Source: Meiothermus sp. (GTDB lineage: Bacteria; Deinococcota; Deinococci; Deinococcales; Thermaceae). From it: 64,000 nt of DNA. The DNA lies in NCBI RefSeq assembly GCF_026004075.1, contig NZ_BPIK01000001.1, forward strand, positions 283,501 to 347,500, in the 5' to 3' direction. Under the pieces are notes generated by a model. The model saw only the letters and a list, made by a program, of their open reading frames with translations, had not been told where the DNA came from and did not search any database. Numbering within the stretch: position 1 is the stretch's first letter; each line of letters starts with the position of its first letter. This document shows positions 56,217 to 64,000 of the stretch, piece by piece. A program made the position numbers and the translations under genes.

Positions 56217-57125
56217 TCACCACCAGCCCCGGCGCTTCATCCAGAGGGCCAGCCCGCCCCCAATGGCCAGCAGCCCCCCCCAGAAATACGCCCGCCCTGC
56301 GGGCCACTGGTACTCGGTAAAGGCTTCGAAATTGGTGCCGTAGATGCCGGCCCAGAGGGTCATGGGCAGGAACAGCACCGAGATGACCGTAAGGGCCTGC
56401 ACCACCCGGTTGAGCCGGTTGTTCTGGGCCGAGAGGTACACCTCCAGCACGTTGGATAGCTCGTCTCGGGCTGCATCCAGCCCCTCGTAGACCCGGCCCA
56501 TGCGGTCGGTGAGGTCGCGGAAAAGATAAGCCTCGCCGCCCAGGAGGGGGAGGCGCTCGAGGTGCAGCAAGGCCTCGCGGGCCTGCGAGACCAGGCGGCG
56601 GGTGCGTAGCACCTCGCGGCGGGCGGAAAACACCTGGCGGGGGATTTCGGGGGTGTTGTCGCCATTCAGGGCCAGCTCTTCCAGGTCTTCGACCCGGTCG
56701 GTGAGGGCATCGGTGTACTCGAAAAAGGTTTGCACGCCCTGATCGAGCAGGCGTTGCCACAGTCGCAGGCACGCACCCCCCCGGAAGCTATTCCAGATTT
56801 GCTCGAGGTAGTCTACCGGCTCGTTGCGGTAGGTGAGCAGCACCTGGGTCTCGGGGAAGTAAAAGTACGAGACCCGCTCAGTGCGGCTGTGGGCGTTATG
56901 GGGGGACTCGAGGGTACGAAAGATCAGAAAAAGGTGCTTGGGGTACTCCTCGAAGCGGCTCCAGTGTCCGATCTCCTGGGCATCGGCCAGGGCCAGGGGG
57001 TTGAGGGGGTACTGCTTCCCAATGAGTGCCAGTTCCTCGGGTGTGGGGGTTTCGACATCCACCCAGACCTGGGTTTCCAGCAGGCCGCAAGTGGCCCCGT
57101 TGGAGAGTTGCTTGGCCCGAATCAT
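56217..57125 (-). CDS. CorA-family divalent cation transporter with a GTN motif
   Basis: A 302-residue CorA-like protein: an N-terminal alpha/beta domain, long stalk helices (about residues 130-240), then two transmembrane helices (about 243-263 and 277-297). The signature loop after the first helix reads YGTNFEAF, while classical Mg transporters have YGMNF. It probably still moves Mg, Co or another divalent ion, but the changed residue lies at the pore mouth. It is followed by sdrP. cutA lies just upstream. Confidence 0.88.
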   Translation of the reverse strand: MIRAKQLSNGATCGLLETQVWVDVETPTPEELALIGKQYPLNPLALADAQEIGHWSRFEEYPKHLFLIFRTLESPHNAHSRTERVSYFYFPETQVLLTYRNEPVDYLEQIWNSFRGGACLRLWQRLLDQGVQTFFEYTDALTDRVEDLEELALNGDNTPEIPRQVFSARREVLRTRRLVSQAREALLHLERLPLLGGEAYLFRDLTDRMGRVYEGLDAARDELSNVLEVYLSAQNNRLNRVVQALTVISVLFLPMTLWAGIYGTNFEAFTEYQWPAGRAYFWGGLLAIGGGLALWMKRRGWW

Positions 57126-57141
57126 GATTTATGGCTTGTTG

Positions 57142-57453
57142 CTAGCCCACGCTCTGGCCGATCCACTCGAGGTAGCTCTGCGACCCCGTCTCAATCTCGT
57201 GAGCGATAATCTCGGGCACCTGGTAGGGATGCAGCGCTTTGATGCGGGTTTCTAGGGCTGGGTAGCGCTCCTGGCGGGTTTTGATGATGAGCAGCAGTTC
57301 GCTGCTTTCCTCCACCTGGCCTTGCCAGCGGTAGACCGAGGTGAGGCCCGGTAAGACATTGACACAGGCCGCCAGTTCCTCGTGTACTACCGTATGGGCG
57401 ATGCGCCGGGCGGTCTCGAGGTCGGGGACGGTGCAAAAAACCGTGAGGTACAT
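57142..57453 (-). CDS. cutA: CutA divalent-ion tolerance protein
   Basis: A 103-residue CutA1 protein with the full family pattern: VFCTVPDLETARRIAHTVVHEELAACVNVLPGLTSVYRWQG, ESSELLLIIKTRQERYPALE and HPYQVPEIIAHEI...YLEWI. It forms very stable trimers; its cell role is still debated. TAATCT lies seven bases before the ATG on the minus strand, overlapping the end of the preceding gene, so a leaderless start is likely. Confidence 0.95.
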   Translation of the reverse strand: MYLTVFCTVPDLETARRIAHTVVHEELAACVNVLPGLTSVYRWQGQVEESSELLLIIKTRQERYPALETRIKALHPYQVPEIIAHEIETGSQSYLEWIGQSVG

Positions 57454-57463
57454 GCCTACCAGA

Positions 57464-58360
57464 TTACCGGATGCCCAGCGTTTGCACCGCCAGGCGGGCT
57501 GCGGCCAGATCCCAAAGCGCGTGGCCCACGCTCTTGAACAGCACTATACCCGAGGCCGGTCGGGGCTGGTGCAGGGCCGCCTCGAGCGGCTGCACAAGGT
57601 TCCAGTCTACCCCGGCTTGCAGCAGGTCGCCCGCCTCCGAACGGGCCCCCTCGAGGGTATCCACGTACAGCCGGGCCTGCCGCACCAGCTCCGGGGCGAC
57701 CTCGGCCATCTCGGGGCGGTAGGCTCCCACGGCGGCAATAAAGGCGCTCGAGGGGGCCTGCCGCAGCACCGGGGTGGGGCTGGTGGTGGCAGTTACGATC
57801 AGACGCACCTCCTCGAGGACGGGCTCGAGGCTGCGCACGGCCTGGGCCAGCAGGCCGCGCCCACGGGCATAGGAGGCCAGGGCTTCGGCGTGCTCGAAGT
57901 GGCGCGAGTACACGTACACCTTGTCGGTGCCCAGCCCCTCCTGGAAGGCCTCCAGATGGCTTCTGGCCTGCACACCTGCCCCGATGACGAGCAGGGTGCC
58001 GGTGGGGTGGGGGGCCAGGGTCTGGGCGGCCAGCAGCGAGACCGCCGCCGTGCGCCGGGCCGTTACCACTGCGCCGTCCAGCAGGGCCAGGCGTTGGCCG
58101 GTATCGGTGCGCATCACCCAGACCTCGGCCCGCACGCTGGGGCGCTCTTGGGGGTGCACCGTCACCAGCTTGGTTACGGTGATCTGGGGGTCGGTGGCCG
58201 GCATCAGCAGCAGGGTAGCCCCACCCGCCAGCGGCACCACCAGGCGCTCGGGGGCCTGAACCGCTCCCTGGGCGCGGGCCTCGAGCACCCCGGCGATGGC
58301 CTGGGCCAGGGCTGGGTAGGGGAGGGCCTGGGCGGTTTCTTCGGCTGTGAGAATGCGCAT
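57464..58360 (-). CDS. Ornithine cyclodeaminase/mu-crystallin family dehydrogenase
   Basis: A 298-residue NAD(P)-dependent enzyme. The Rossmann motif is GTLLVIGAGVQARSHLEAF; KLVTVHPQ, ALLDGAVVTARRTAAVSLLAA, AVGAYRPEMAEVAP and the C-terminal IVLFKSVGHALWDLAAA are typical. Members are ornithine cyclodeaminases, alanine or ketimine reductases. The ornithine-specific residues cannot be settled by eye; a reductase of cyclic imines such as piperideine-carboxylate is as likely. Confidence 0.9.
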   Translation of the reverse strand: MRILTAEETAQALPYPALAQAIAGVLEARAQGAVQAPERLVVPLAGGATLLLMPATDPQITVTKLVTVHPQERPSVRAEVWVMRTDTGQRLALLDGAVVTARRTAAVSLLAAQTLAPHPTGTLLVIGAGVQARSHLEAFQEGLGTDKVYVYSRHFEHAEALASYARGRGLLAQAVRSLEPVLEEVRLIVTATTSPTPVLRQAPSSAFIAAVGAYRPEMAEVAPELVRQARLYVDTLEGARSEAGDLLQAGVDWNLVQPLEAALHQPRPASGIVLFKSVGHALWDLAAARLAVQTLGIR

Positions 58361-58369
58361 GACCCCAGC

Positions 58370-58825
58370 CTACCCCATGCGGAGCAGGGAATCTGGGGTG
58401 AGCACCTCCACCGGGTCGCCCACCCGCACCAGCCCGCCCTGCAGGACTCTGGCGTAGACACCTCGGGCGCTGTAGAGCACCTTGGGTAAGCGCAGGTCGA
58501 AGGCCGATAGGGTGTTGCAAACCGTACAGACGGTGGTGAGCTCGAGCACCGCCGTTCCAATCTTCAACCGACTGTGCGGGCCCAGCGTATGGGGGTCGAA
58601 ATCTATCAGCAGGTTCTCGCCCAGAGCGCCCCAGGGCAGCTCGATGCCGGCCTGGCGCGCTCTAGCGTAGCTGGTCTGCCCCGCTACCAGCACCGCCCGG
58701 TCGGGGTGCTTGCCAAAATGCCGGTCGCCCTCCACCCCCTGGCCCTCGACCAGACGAACCTGCAATAAGGCCGGTTTGGGCAGGCTGGGGGCGAGCCCAG
58801 CGTGGAGGGAGAGCAGTTGCGGCAT
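58370..58825 (-). CDS. MOSC domain protein
   Basis: A 151-residue single MOSC domain. VEGQGVEGDRHFGKHPDRAVLVAG, the GALGENLLIDFDP block and the Cys residues in LTTVCTVCNTL fit the family, which handles sulfur or the molybdenum cofactor. It lies directly after the cytochrome c gene and a molybdopterin sulfite dehydrogenase, which supports a Moco-linked role. It is probably in the same transcript as these. Confidence 0.88.
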   Translation of the reverse strand: MPQLLSLHAGLAPSLPKPALLQVRLVEGQGVEGDRHFGKHPDRAVLVAGQTSYARARQAGIELPWGALGENLLIDFDPHTLGPHSRLKIGTAVLELTTVCTVCNTLSAFDLRLPKVLYSARGVYARVLQGGLVRVGDPVEVLTPDSLLRMG

Positions 58826-58826
58826 T

Positions 58827-59528
58827 TTACTTGAGCTCGAGCTTGGCCCGCTCGGCGTAGACCTGCGCGGGGGTCATTTGTTTGCGCAGGCCTTTGACCT
58901 CATCGGCAGTGTAGGGCTTGAAGTCTTTGAGCAGGCGGTCGTTGCCCCAGGCAGTGGCAATGTAGTTGAGCAGATCGGCGAGCTGTGCATCGCTGAGGCT
59001 GGGGAATCCCGGCATGGGGGTGTTGTAGTTGGTGGCGCCTACACGGATGCTGCCCTGCAGGCCGTTGACAACCACCAGGGGCAGGTAGGCCCGCCCACCT
59101 TTGGCATTCAGGATGTCGGCGACGTGCCCGGCCAGGGGTGGAAAAGCGCCGGCCACGCCTGCTCCATTGGGTTGGTGGCAGCCCTGGCACACCGCATAGG
59201 CCTGGCTGGGGCTGGTCGCGCTCGAGGTGGTCTGGGGGGCGGCGGGTGCGCTGCTTTGTGGGCCAAAATTCTCGGCCAGATACGCCACAAGGGTCTTGCG
59301 CTCCTCCGGGTTCACCTGGGCCCCAAAACCGATCATCTGCCCGACGATAAAGTCCCAGTCGTTGGCGTTCAGGCGCTGGCTGGTGACGACTTCCAGCCCA
59401 TGGCAGACGGCGCATTTTTGCTCCAGCAGGGCCTTGCCAGGCCCCTCCGGTAGCTGTGCCTGCCCTAGCGCCAGGAATAGAGCAGCACACAGTCCAACCC
59501 AAGCCCACACGAAGGTTTTTTTCATCAT
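58827..59528 (-). CDS. Diheme cytochrome c, probable sulfite dehydrogenase electron acceptor
   Basis: A 233-residue exported protein: signal peptide (about residues 1-25), then two c-heme sites, CAVCH (39-43) and CQGCH (114-118), with axial Met candidates in MPGFPSLSD and the first domain's QMIGFG. A Ser/Thr/Pro/Ala linker joins the domains. It follows the sulfite oxidase-like gene on the same strand and probably takes electrons from it to the terminal oxidases. The two start ATGs at 59528 and 59525 are equivalent. Confidence 0.9.
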   Translation of the reverse strand: MMKKTFVWAWVGLCAALFLALGQAQLPEGPGKALLEQKCAVCHGLEVVTSQRLNANDWDFIVGQMIGFGAQVNPEERKTLVAYLAENFGPQSSAPAAPQTTSSATSPSQAYAVCQGCHQPNGAGVAGAFPPLAGHVADILNAKGGRAYLPLVVVNGLQGSIRVGATNYNTPMPGFPSLSDAQLADLLNYIATAWGNDRLLKDFKPYTADEVKGLRKQMTPAQVYAERAKLELK

Positions 59529-59551
59529 TGGTTCCTAACTGTTTTGTACCA

Positions 59552-59600
59552 GCTTTACCAAGCTAAATGCAGACCTGGTAGGGGTACATCTTGGTGAAGC
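59552..59600. repeat. Inverted repeat between the sulfite dehydrogenase genes
   Basis: GCTTTACCAAG (59552-59562) and CTTGGTGAAGC (59590-59600) pair with one G-U in eleven. It sits in the 150-base gap between the two genes and may set their relative expression. No T-run follows. Confidence 0.5.
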
Positions 59601-59678
59601 CTAGCGAACTTTCTTTGATCGGGGCGGAGAGGCCCCAATGGGAACTTTCCACCCCAACTGGGTACTGGGCAATTTGGG

Positions 59679-60923
59679 CTAGCCCACCCGAATCCTGACT
59701 TTGTCTACGGCGTTCCACTCGTAACCGTTGGGGTTCCAGAAGATGGCCCCGTCAATCGGCTGGCTGCGCCCCAAGGCGTCGGTGGCGCGCGACCAGATCT
59801 CGCTGTCGCCGGCAGCCACCAGTACCCGGATGCGCCAGCGGTACCAGCCGTAGGGTGAGGAGGGTTTTTCCAGGGTGGCAGCCTGCCAGCTCCGGCCCTG
59901 GTTGGTGGAGACCTCCACGCTGGTGATGGGTGCCGAGCCGTCGTTCCAGGCCACCCCGGTTACGTCAATCAGGCCGCTCACGGCTTCACCCTCGGTGGGG
60001 CTGAAGATAATGGACTTGACGTTTTGCCGCCAGTTGGGCCGGCTGTTGTCGAGGGTGAACTGGAAGCTGCTGCCCACTGGGATGGGGTTGTTGGGCACGC
60101 GGTAGCGGGGAATCATGGTGTTGTTGTTGGAAGGGGCGGCCTCGAGGCGCAGCTTGTTGACCCACTTTATGTTGTTGATGCCGTAGTACCCCGGCACAAT
60201 CAGGCGCAAAGGCCCACCGTGTACCGTGGGCAGCGGCTCGCCGTTCATCTCGTAGGCCAGCATACCGTTGGCCAGAATGTCGGACAGCGGGATGCTGCGC
60301 TCGATATCGGCGGCGTTGGGGTTGGCGGGCTGGTCGGCGCCCTCGGCGGTGAGAAACCGGGCCTCGGCCTTGATGCCTGCAGCCTCGAGCAGGTTGGAGA
60401 GCTTAACCCCCTTCCAGCGCACGTTGGCCATAGAGCCGCGCTCCCACTGGGCGCCGCTGGCTCGGGCATATTTAGAGAAGAAACTGCGGCCGTTGCCCGA
60501 GCACTGCAGTACCATCTCGAGCTCTGTGGCCGGCAACGCTTTGAGCTGGGAAAGCCGTAGGGTGATGGGGCGATCCACAAGGCCGGTCACTTCCACCGTC
60601 CAGTCGCTGACCTGGGGCGGAGCGGTGGTGGGGGTCATGCCCGGTGGCACCGGCTGGTTGTTGCGGATGTACATGATGCTCTTGGGGGTGAGGGCGTGCT
60701 GCCGGAGCAGGCTGACGGGGGTCTCGAGTTCGATGGGGTTGGTGTTGCGTACGATTAGGCCGGGGTCTTTACCCGCTACCAGCGTATCGGCAGTGGGTTG
60801 TTGCTGGGCCATGCCCATGCCCATCAGGCCTACCGCTGCACCGGCTGCGGCAGATTTTTTTAGAAAGGTGCGACGATCCATCTCGAGTTGCTCTAGATCC
60901 AGCTCTTTTTCTTTTTCCTTCAT
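59679..60923 (-). CDS. Molybdopterin sulfite dehydrogenase (SorA/SoxC-like)
   Basis: A 414-residue sulfite oxidase-family enzyme with a Tat signal (DRRTFLKKSAAAGAAVGL; Arg 17-18). The molybdenum-coordinating Cys is about residue 141 in VLQCSGNGRSFF; HGGPLRLIVPGYYGINNIKWVNKL and the C-terminal Mo-co dimerisation domain follow. It probably oxidises sulfite to sulfate outside the membrane and reduces the neighbouring cytochrome c. ATG 60923 has GGGAGG five bases upstream. The sequence continues in the + direction into no competing gene. Confidence 0.92.
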   Translation of the reverse strand: MKEKEKELDLEQLEMDRRTFLKKSAAAGAAVGLMGMGMAQQQPTADTLVAGKDPGLIVRNTNPIELETPVSLLRQHALTPKSIMYIRNNQPVPPGMTPTTAPPQVSDWTVEVTGLVDRPITLRLSQLKALPATELEMVLQCSGNGRSFFSKYARASGAQWERGSMANVRWKGVKLSNLLEAAGIKAEARFLTAEGADQPANPNAADIERSIPLSDILANGMLAYEMNGEPLPTVHGGPLRLIVPGYYGINNIKWVNKLRLEAAPSNNNTMIPRYRVPNNPIPVGSSFQFTLDNSRPNWRQNVKSIIFSPTEGEAVSGLIDVTGVAWNDGSAPITSVEVSTNQGRSWQAATLEKPSSPYGWYRWRIRVLVAAGDSEIWSRATDALGRSQPIDGAIFWNPNGYEWNAVDKVRIRVG

Positions 60924-60985
60924 ACGAGCCTCCCTGTCGCTTGACGAAACAATAAAGCTTGGTAAGGTTGGTTGCTGTTTTCTCA

Positions 60986-61014
60986 ACTATAACCACCGAC
61001 CCATAGATACTCAA
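60986..61014 (-). promoter_or_regulatory. Promoter of the sulfite dehydrogenase operon
   Basis: On the minus strand TTGAGT (61014-61009) and TATAGT (60991-60986) are 17 bases apart. The predicted leader is about 55 bases and ends with GGGAGG. It lies between the mutL stop and the dehydrogenase ATG. Confidence 0.7.
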
Positions 61015-61043
61015 GAGGGGTATATAAAATAAAGCTATAACGG

Positions 61044-62678
61044 CTATTCGCTTCGGGATAAAGCGGGTTCTACTACGGCTCGAACACCCCGCCGGCCAAA
61101 GCGCCGGGCCAGCTCGCCCTCGCCCAGTACCAGCACAGTGGGCCGCCCGTGTGGGCAGACCCAGGGCAGTTCGCAGCCGGCCAGCGCGTCCAGCAGGGCC
61201 TGGGCCGAGGCGCTGGAGAGCGGGTGTCCGGCCTTGATGGCCGGCAGGCAGGCCAGCCGGGCCAGTACTGTGCGCCAGGCAGCAGCGAAGCTCGAGGCCC
61301 CCAGGCTGCCCTTCACTACCTCGCCCACCAGCGAGGGGTAGCCAGCCAGGAAGGCTGGTATGGTGCGGACGCGGTACCTGCCAGGGCCAAAGGGTTCGAT
61401 CTGCAACCCGGCCTGCTCGAGCGCCTCCAGCCGTTCGGCCAGGTTCATCTCTTCGCCCAGGCTCAAGGAAAGCAGCTCGGGGTGGGGCAGCTCGAGCGGG
61501 GGCTCCTCGAGGTAGCGGCGCGACAGCTCCTCGTAGAGGATGCGCTCGTGAGCGGCGTGCTGATCCACCACATACAGCTCGTCTCCGGCCTCGGCCAGCA
61601 GGTACAGCTCGCGGAAGCTGCCCAGGTAGCGCAGGTGCGGGAAGTGGGCCCGCTGCACCGGGGCCGGGCCGGTGAGGGGGGTGGGTTCGGGCAGGGCGCG
61701 GGCCAGGGGGTGGGCCGAGAGCAGTCCCTGCACGGCCTGGGAGACAAAGCCCAGGATGGCCTCGGGCCGGATGAGCCTGACCCTGGACTTGTCGGGCGAG
61801 GTGTTGATAAGCAGGTGATCGGTGGGAAGCTCCAGGTTCAGCACCCCCACCGGAAACTGGCCGGCGGGGAGAAGTTCCTTGTAGGCGGCCAGCACCGCTT
61901 GTAGCAAAGGCTCGGGCCACTCCACCGGGCGCCGGTTGAGCGCCAGCAGCAGCCGGTCGCGCCGGGGGCGGGAGAGTTCTGGCCTGGAGAGCAGGCCCCG
62001 CAGGGTAAAAGGCCCCTCGGCGGCCTCGAGCGGCAGCAGCCGGTTGGCGACCACCGAGCCCCACAGCAGCTTGACCACCTCTGCAAAGCCACCCCCGGCG
62101 TGGGCGATTTTTTCCTCGCCGTCCACCACCAGCCGCAGGGCTATTTCCGGGCGGTGCAGCAGGTAGCGCGAGACCAGGTGCACCACCTTGCGCGCCTCGG
62201 CGGCGGGGGCCTCGAGGGCGTTGCGGCGGGCGGGCAGGTGACAGAAGAGCGCCGTCACCTCGACCTGGGTTCCGGCGGGGGCAGGGTGTTCGAGCAGCTC
62301 GGTTTTGTCCTGAAAAGCCGTCAGGGTGGCCCCGCCGAGCTGCTGGGGGGGCCTCGAGGTGAGCCGCACCTGGGCGGCCTGGCGGATGGCCCACAGCCCC
62401 TCCCCCCGAAAGCCCAGGGTGTGGATATTTTGCAGGTCGGTGAGCTTGCTGGTGGTGTGGTGCTCGAGGGCCAGTTCCAGCTCCTCCTTGGGGATGCCCA
62501 GGCCGTTGTCGCGCACCAGGATTTTGTCCAGCCCCCCGCCCCACAGCTCGATGTAGAGCCGAGTGGCGCCCGCGTCCAGGGCGTTCTCAAGCAGCTCCCG
62601 CACCACGTCGGCGGGGCCCGAGATCACCTCACCGGCGGCAATCTCGCGGATGAGTTCGGGTGGCAGTTTGCGAATCAT
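61044..62678 (-). CDS. mutL: DNA mismatch repair protein MutL
   Basis: A 544-residue MutL. The N-terminal GHKL ATPase is clear: IAAGEVISGPADVVRELLENALDAG, VRDNGLGIPKEEL, HTTSKL and TLGFRGEGLWAIRQAA. The C-terminal domain carries the endonuclease motif DQHAAHERILYEEL plus ACLPAIKAGHPL and CPHGRPT, so this is a nicking MutL, as expected in a bacterium without MutH. ATG 62678 overlaps the mutS stop by four bases; the two are translationally coupled. Confidence 0.96.
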   Translation of the reverse strand: MIRKLPPELIREIAAGEVISGPADVVRELLENALDAGATRLYIELWGGGLDKILVRDNGLGIPKEELELALEHHTTSKLTDLQNIHTLGFRGEGLWAIRQAAQVRLTSRPPQQLGGATLTAFQDKTELLEHPAPAGTQVEVTALFCHLPARRNALEAPAAEARKVVHLVSRYLLHRPEIALRLVVDGEEKIAHAGGGFAEVVKLLWGSVVANRLLPLEAAEGPFTLRGLLSRPELSRPRRDRLLLALNRRPVEWPEPLLQAVLAAYKELLPAGQFPVGVLNLELPTDHLLINTSPDKSRVRLIRPEAILGFVSQAVQGLLSAHPLARALPEPTPLTGPAPVQRAHFPHLRYLGSFRELYLLAEAGDELYVVDQHAAHERILYEELSRRYLEEPPLELPHPELLSLSLGEEMNLAERLEALEQAGLQIEPFGPGRYRVRTIPAFLAGYPSLVGEVVKGSLGASSFAAAWRTVLARLACLPAIKAGHPLSSASAQALLDALAGCELPWVCPHGRPTVLVLGEGELARRFGRRGVRAVVEPALSRSE

Positions 62679-64000
62679 ACCTGCGAAAGGCGTTCCGCTT
62701 CGGCCTCCTGGGGGGCCAGGCCCCGGAGCTGGTCCTGCAGCCGGCGCAGGAACAGCAAGGCCTCCAGGGGGCTGGTACGGGCCAGGTCGAGCTGCAAAAG
62801 CTCTTCCAGAATCTCCTTGGACAGCCCCTTCTGGCTGGCTTCCAGACTCTCTAGCACGCTTCTGGCCCGCTGCAAGACGGCCTGGGGGAGCCCTGCCAGC
62901 CGGGCTACCTCGAGGCCGTAGCTCTGGCTAGCCGGGCCAGGCAGAACCTGGTGATAAAACACCAGCCCCCCTGCTTCCTCTTTGGCAGCTACGTGGGCGT
63001 TGCGGGCCGCGGCCATGCGCAGGGGCAGGGCGGTGAGCTCGAAGTAGTGGGTGGCAAACAGGGTGTAGGCCCGCACCTGGTCGTGCAGGTACTCGCAGGC
63101 CGCCCAGGCCAGGGCCAGCCCGTCGTAGGTGCTGGTGCCGCGCCCGATCTCGTCCAGCAGTACCAGGCTCCTGGGCGTGGCCCCCTGCAGGATGCCGGCC
63201 AGCTCGTCCATCTCCACCATAAAGGTGCTGCGCCCGCCGGCGATATCGTCGGAGGCCCCAATCCGGGTGTAGATGCGGTCGAAGAGGGGCAGGGTGGCCG
63301 ACTCGGCGGGTACGAAGGAGCCCACCTGGGCCAGCAGGGCGATCAGGGCGGTCTGCCGCAGGTAGGTGGATTTGCCGGCCATGTTGGGGCCGGTCAGGAT
63401 CAGCAGCCGGGCCGCCGGGCTCAGCGAAAGATCGTTGGGGATGAAGGGGTTGTTGCGTTCCACCACCGGGTGACGCCCGGCCACAATCTGCAGGGTTCCA
63501 TCCCGGGAGAAGCGGGGGCGGCTGTAGCTGTACTCCACCGCGGCCTCAGCCAGTGCAGCGTACACGTCCAGCTCGGCCAGCACCTGGGCAGCCTGGCGCA
63601 CCTCGTCGGCGGCCTGGGCCACCCGTTCGCGCAGCTCGAGGAAGACTGCGTACTCGCGCTTGACGGCCTCGGTCTCGGCCTGCAGAATTCTGCGCTCCTG
63701 CTCCTTGAGTTCGGGTGTGCTAAAGCGCATGCGGTCTTTGAGGGTTTGCAGGGCCCGCCAGTCCTGGGGCACCAGGGCGTAGTGGGGCCGGGTGACCTCG
63801 AGGTAATACCCAAACACCGCGTTGTAGCCCACCTTCAGGTTGGGGATGCCGGTCTTCTCGCGCGCCTCGCTTTCCAGCCGGGCGATCCAGGCCCGCCCCT
63901 CCTCGGCCCGCTGACGCAGCTCGTCCAACTCGGGGTCGAAGCCCTCGCGGATCAGGCCGCCGTCGGTAATTTTGAGCGGTGGATCTTCTACCAGCGCCGC
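62675..64000 (-). CDS. mutS: DNA mismatch repair protein MutS, C-terminal part
   Basis: The last 441 residues; the gene begins beyond the right edge of the window. The clamp and lever end (GIPNLKVGYNAVFGYYLEVTR) is followed by the ABC ATPase: Walker A TGPNMAGKSTYLRQTALIALLAQVGSFVPA, the FMVEMDE signature, Walker B LVLLDEIGRGTSTYDGLALAWA and FATHYFEL. A helix-turn-helix and short tail end it. It recognises mismatches and recruits MutL. Confidence 0.96.
   Translation of the reverse strand, partial: AALVEDPPLKITDGGLIREGFDPELDELRQRAEEGRAWIARLESEAREKTGIPNLKVGYNAVFGYYLEVTRPHYALVPQDWRALQTLKDRMRFSTPELKEQERRILQAETEAVKREYAVFLELRERVAQAADEVRQAAQVLAELDVYAALAEAAVEYSYSRPRFSRDGTLQIVAGRHPVVERNNPFIPNDLSLSPAARLLILTGPNMAGKSTYLRQTALIALLAQVGSFVPAESATLPLFDRIYTRIGASDDIAGGRSTFMVEMDELAGILQGATPRSLVLLDEIGRGTSTYDGLALAWAACEYLHDQVRAYTLFATHYFELTALPLRMAAARNAHVAAKEEAGGLVFYHQVLPGPASQSYGLEVARLAGLPQAVLQRARSVLESLEASQKGLSKEILEELLQLDLARTSPLEALLFLRRLQDQLRGLAPQEAEAERLSQV

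Overview
The window looks like chromosomal DNA of a Meiothermus-type member of the Thermaceae (Deinococcota). Reasons: high GC; a GdhA/GdhB glutamate dehydrogenase pair that closely resembles the Thermus one; an SdrP-like CRP/FNR regulator; a Thermus-style sulfite dehydrogenase plus cytochrome c; and a carotenoid operon (CrtY, CruF, acyltransferase, CruG, CrtD, P450) that fits the acylated carotenoid glucosides known from Meiothermus. Many genes have a TANNNT hexamer 6-9 nt before the start codon and no Shine-Dalgarno sequence, as expected for leaderless transcripts in this phylum. Species cannot be fixed from the window alone.

Layout. 1-7.3 kb: carotenoid operon on the + strand, entered at the 3' end of a CrtO-like oxidoreductase. 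7.4-9.4 kb: a HAD hydrolase gene split by a 1,024-bp IS with a clean 6-bp target duplication, then a convergent thioesterase. 9.6-12.8 kb: gdhA-gdhB and a GNAT acetyltransferase. 12.9-18.1 kb (-): TPR protein, SPOR protein, Rex, a lipoprotein gene broken by an IS5-like element, and a polyprenyl diphosphate synthase. 18.2-24.8 kb: initiator tRNA, type II IPP isomerase, a 2-hydroxyacid dehydrogenase, an ftsY operon, tsaC and tRNA-Ile2(CAU). 24.9-34.7 kb: mostly housekeeping genes (rRNA methyltransferase, apaG, ctpA, ftsE without ftsX, hpf, an orphan ParA, a C-S lyase-like aminotransferase, a diguanylate cyclase, rnhB). 34.9-38.2 kb: a TRAP transporter. 39.2-52.8 kb: an amino-sugar/alpha-mannoside utilisation locus. 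52.8-60.9 kb: hbd, a VOC protein, a ParB-fold protein, sdrP, corA, cutA, OCD family, MOSC and the sulfite dehydrogenase pair. 61.0-64.0 kb: mutL and the 3' part of mutS.

How the genes work together. The carotenoid genes can cyclise one end of lycopene, hydrate the other end, desaturate it at 3',4', glucosylate the new hydroxyl, acylate the sugar and oxidise the ring. The amino-sugar locus pairs a divergent NagZ with nanE, an RpiR regulator, a sugar ABC transporter (binding protein and two permeases), a DUF4127 protein of unknown function, a GH38 alpha-mannosidase, NagA and an SIS-domain deaminase. That is nearly a full route from imported mannose/N-acetylhexosamine oligosaccharides to fructose-6-phosphate. 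The missing step is a sugar kinase, and a 28-codon ORF between nanE and rpiR may be the remnant of one.

The most interesting items are the DUF4127 protein in this glycan locus, the possible kinase remnant, a leader mini-ORF that overlaps the TTG start of dctQ, two long tandem inverted repeats near 20.9 kb, and a strong excess of the palindrome CTCGAG in host genes that is absent from the IS4-type transposase. I saw no CRISPR array, prophage or replication origin.
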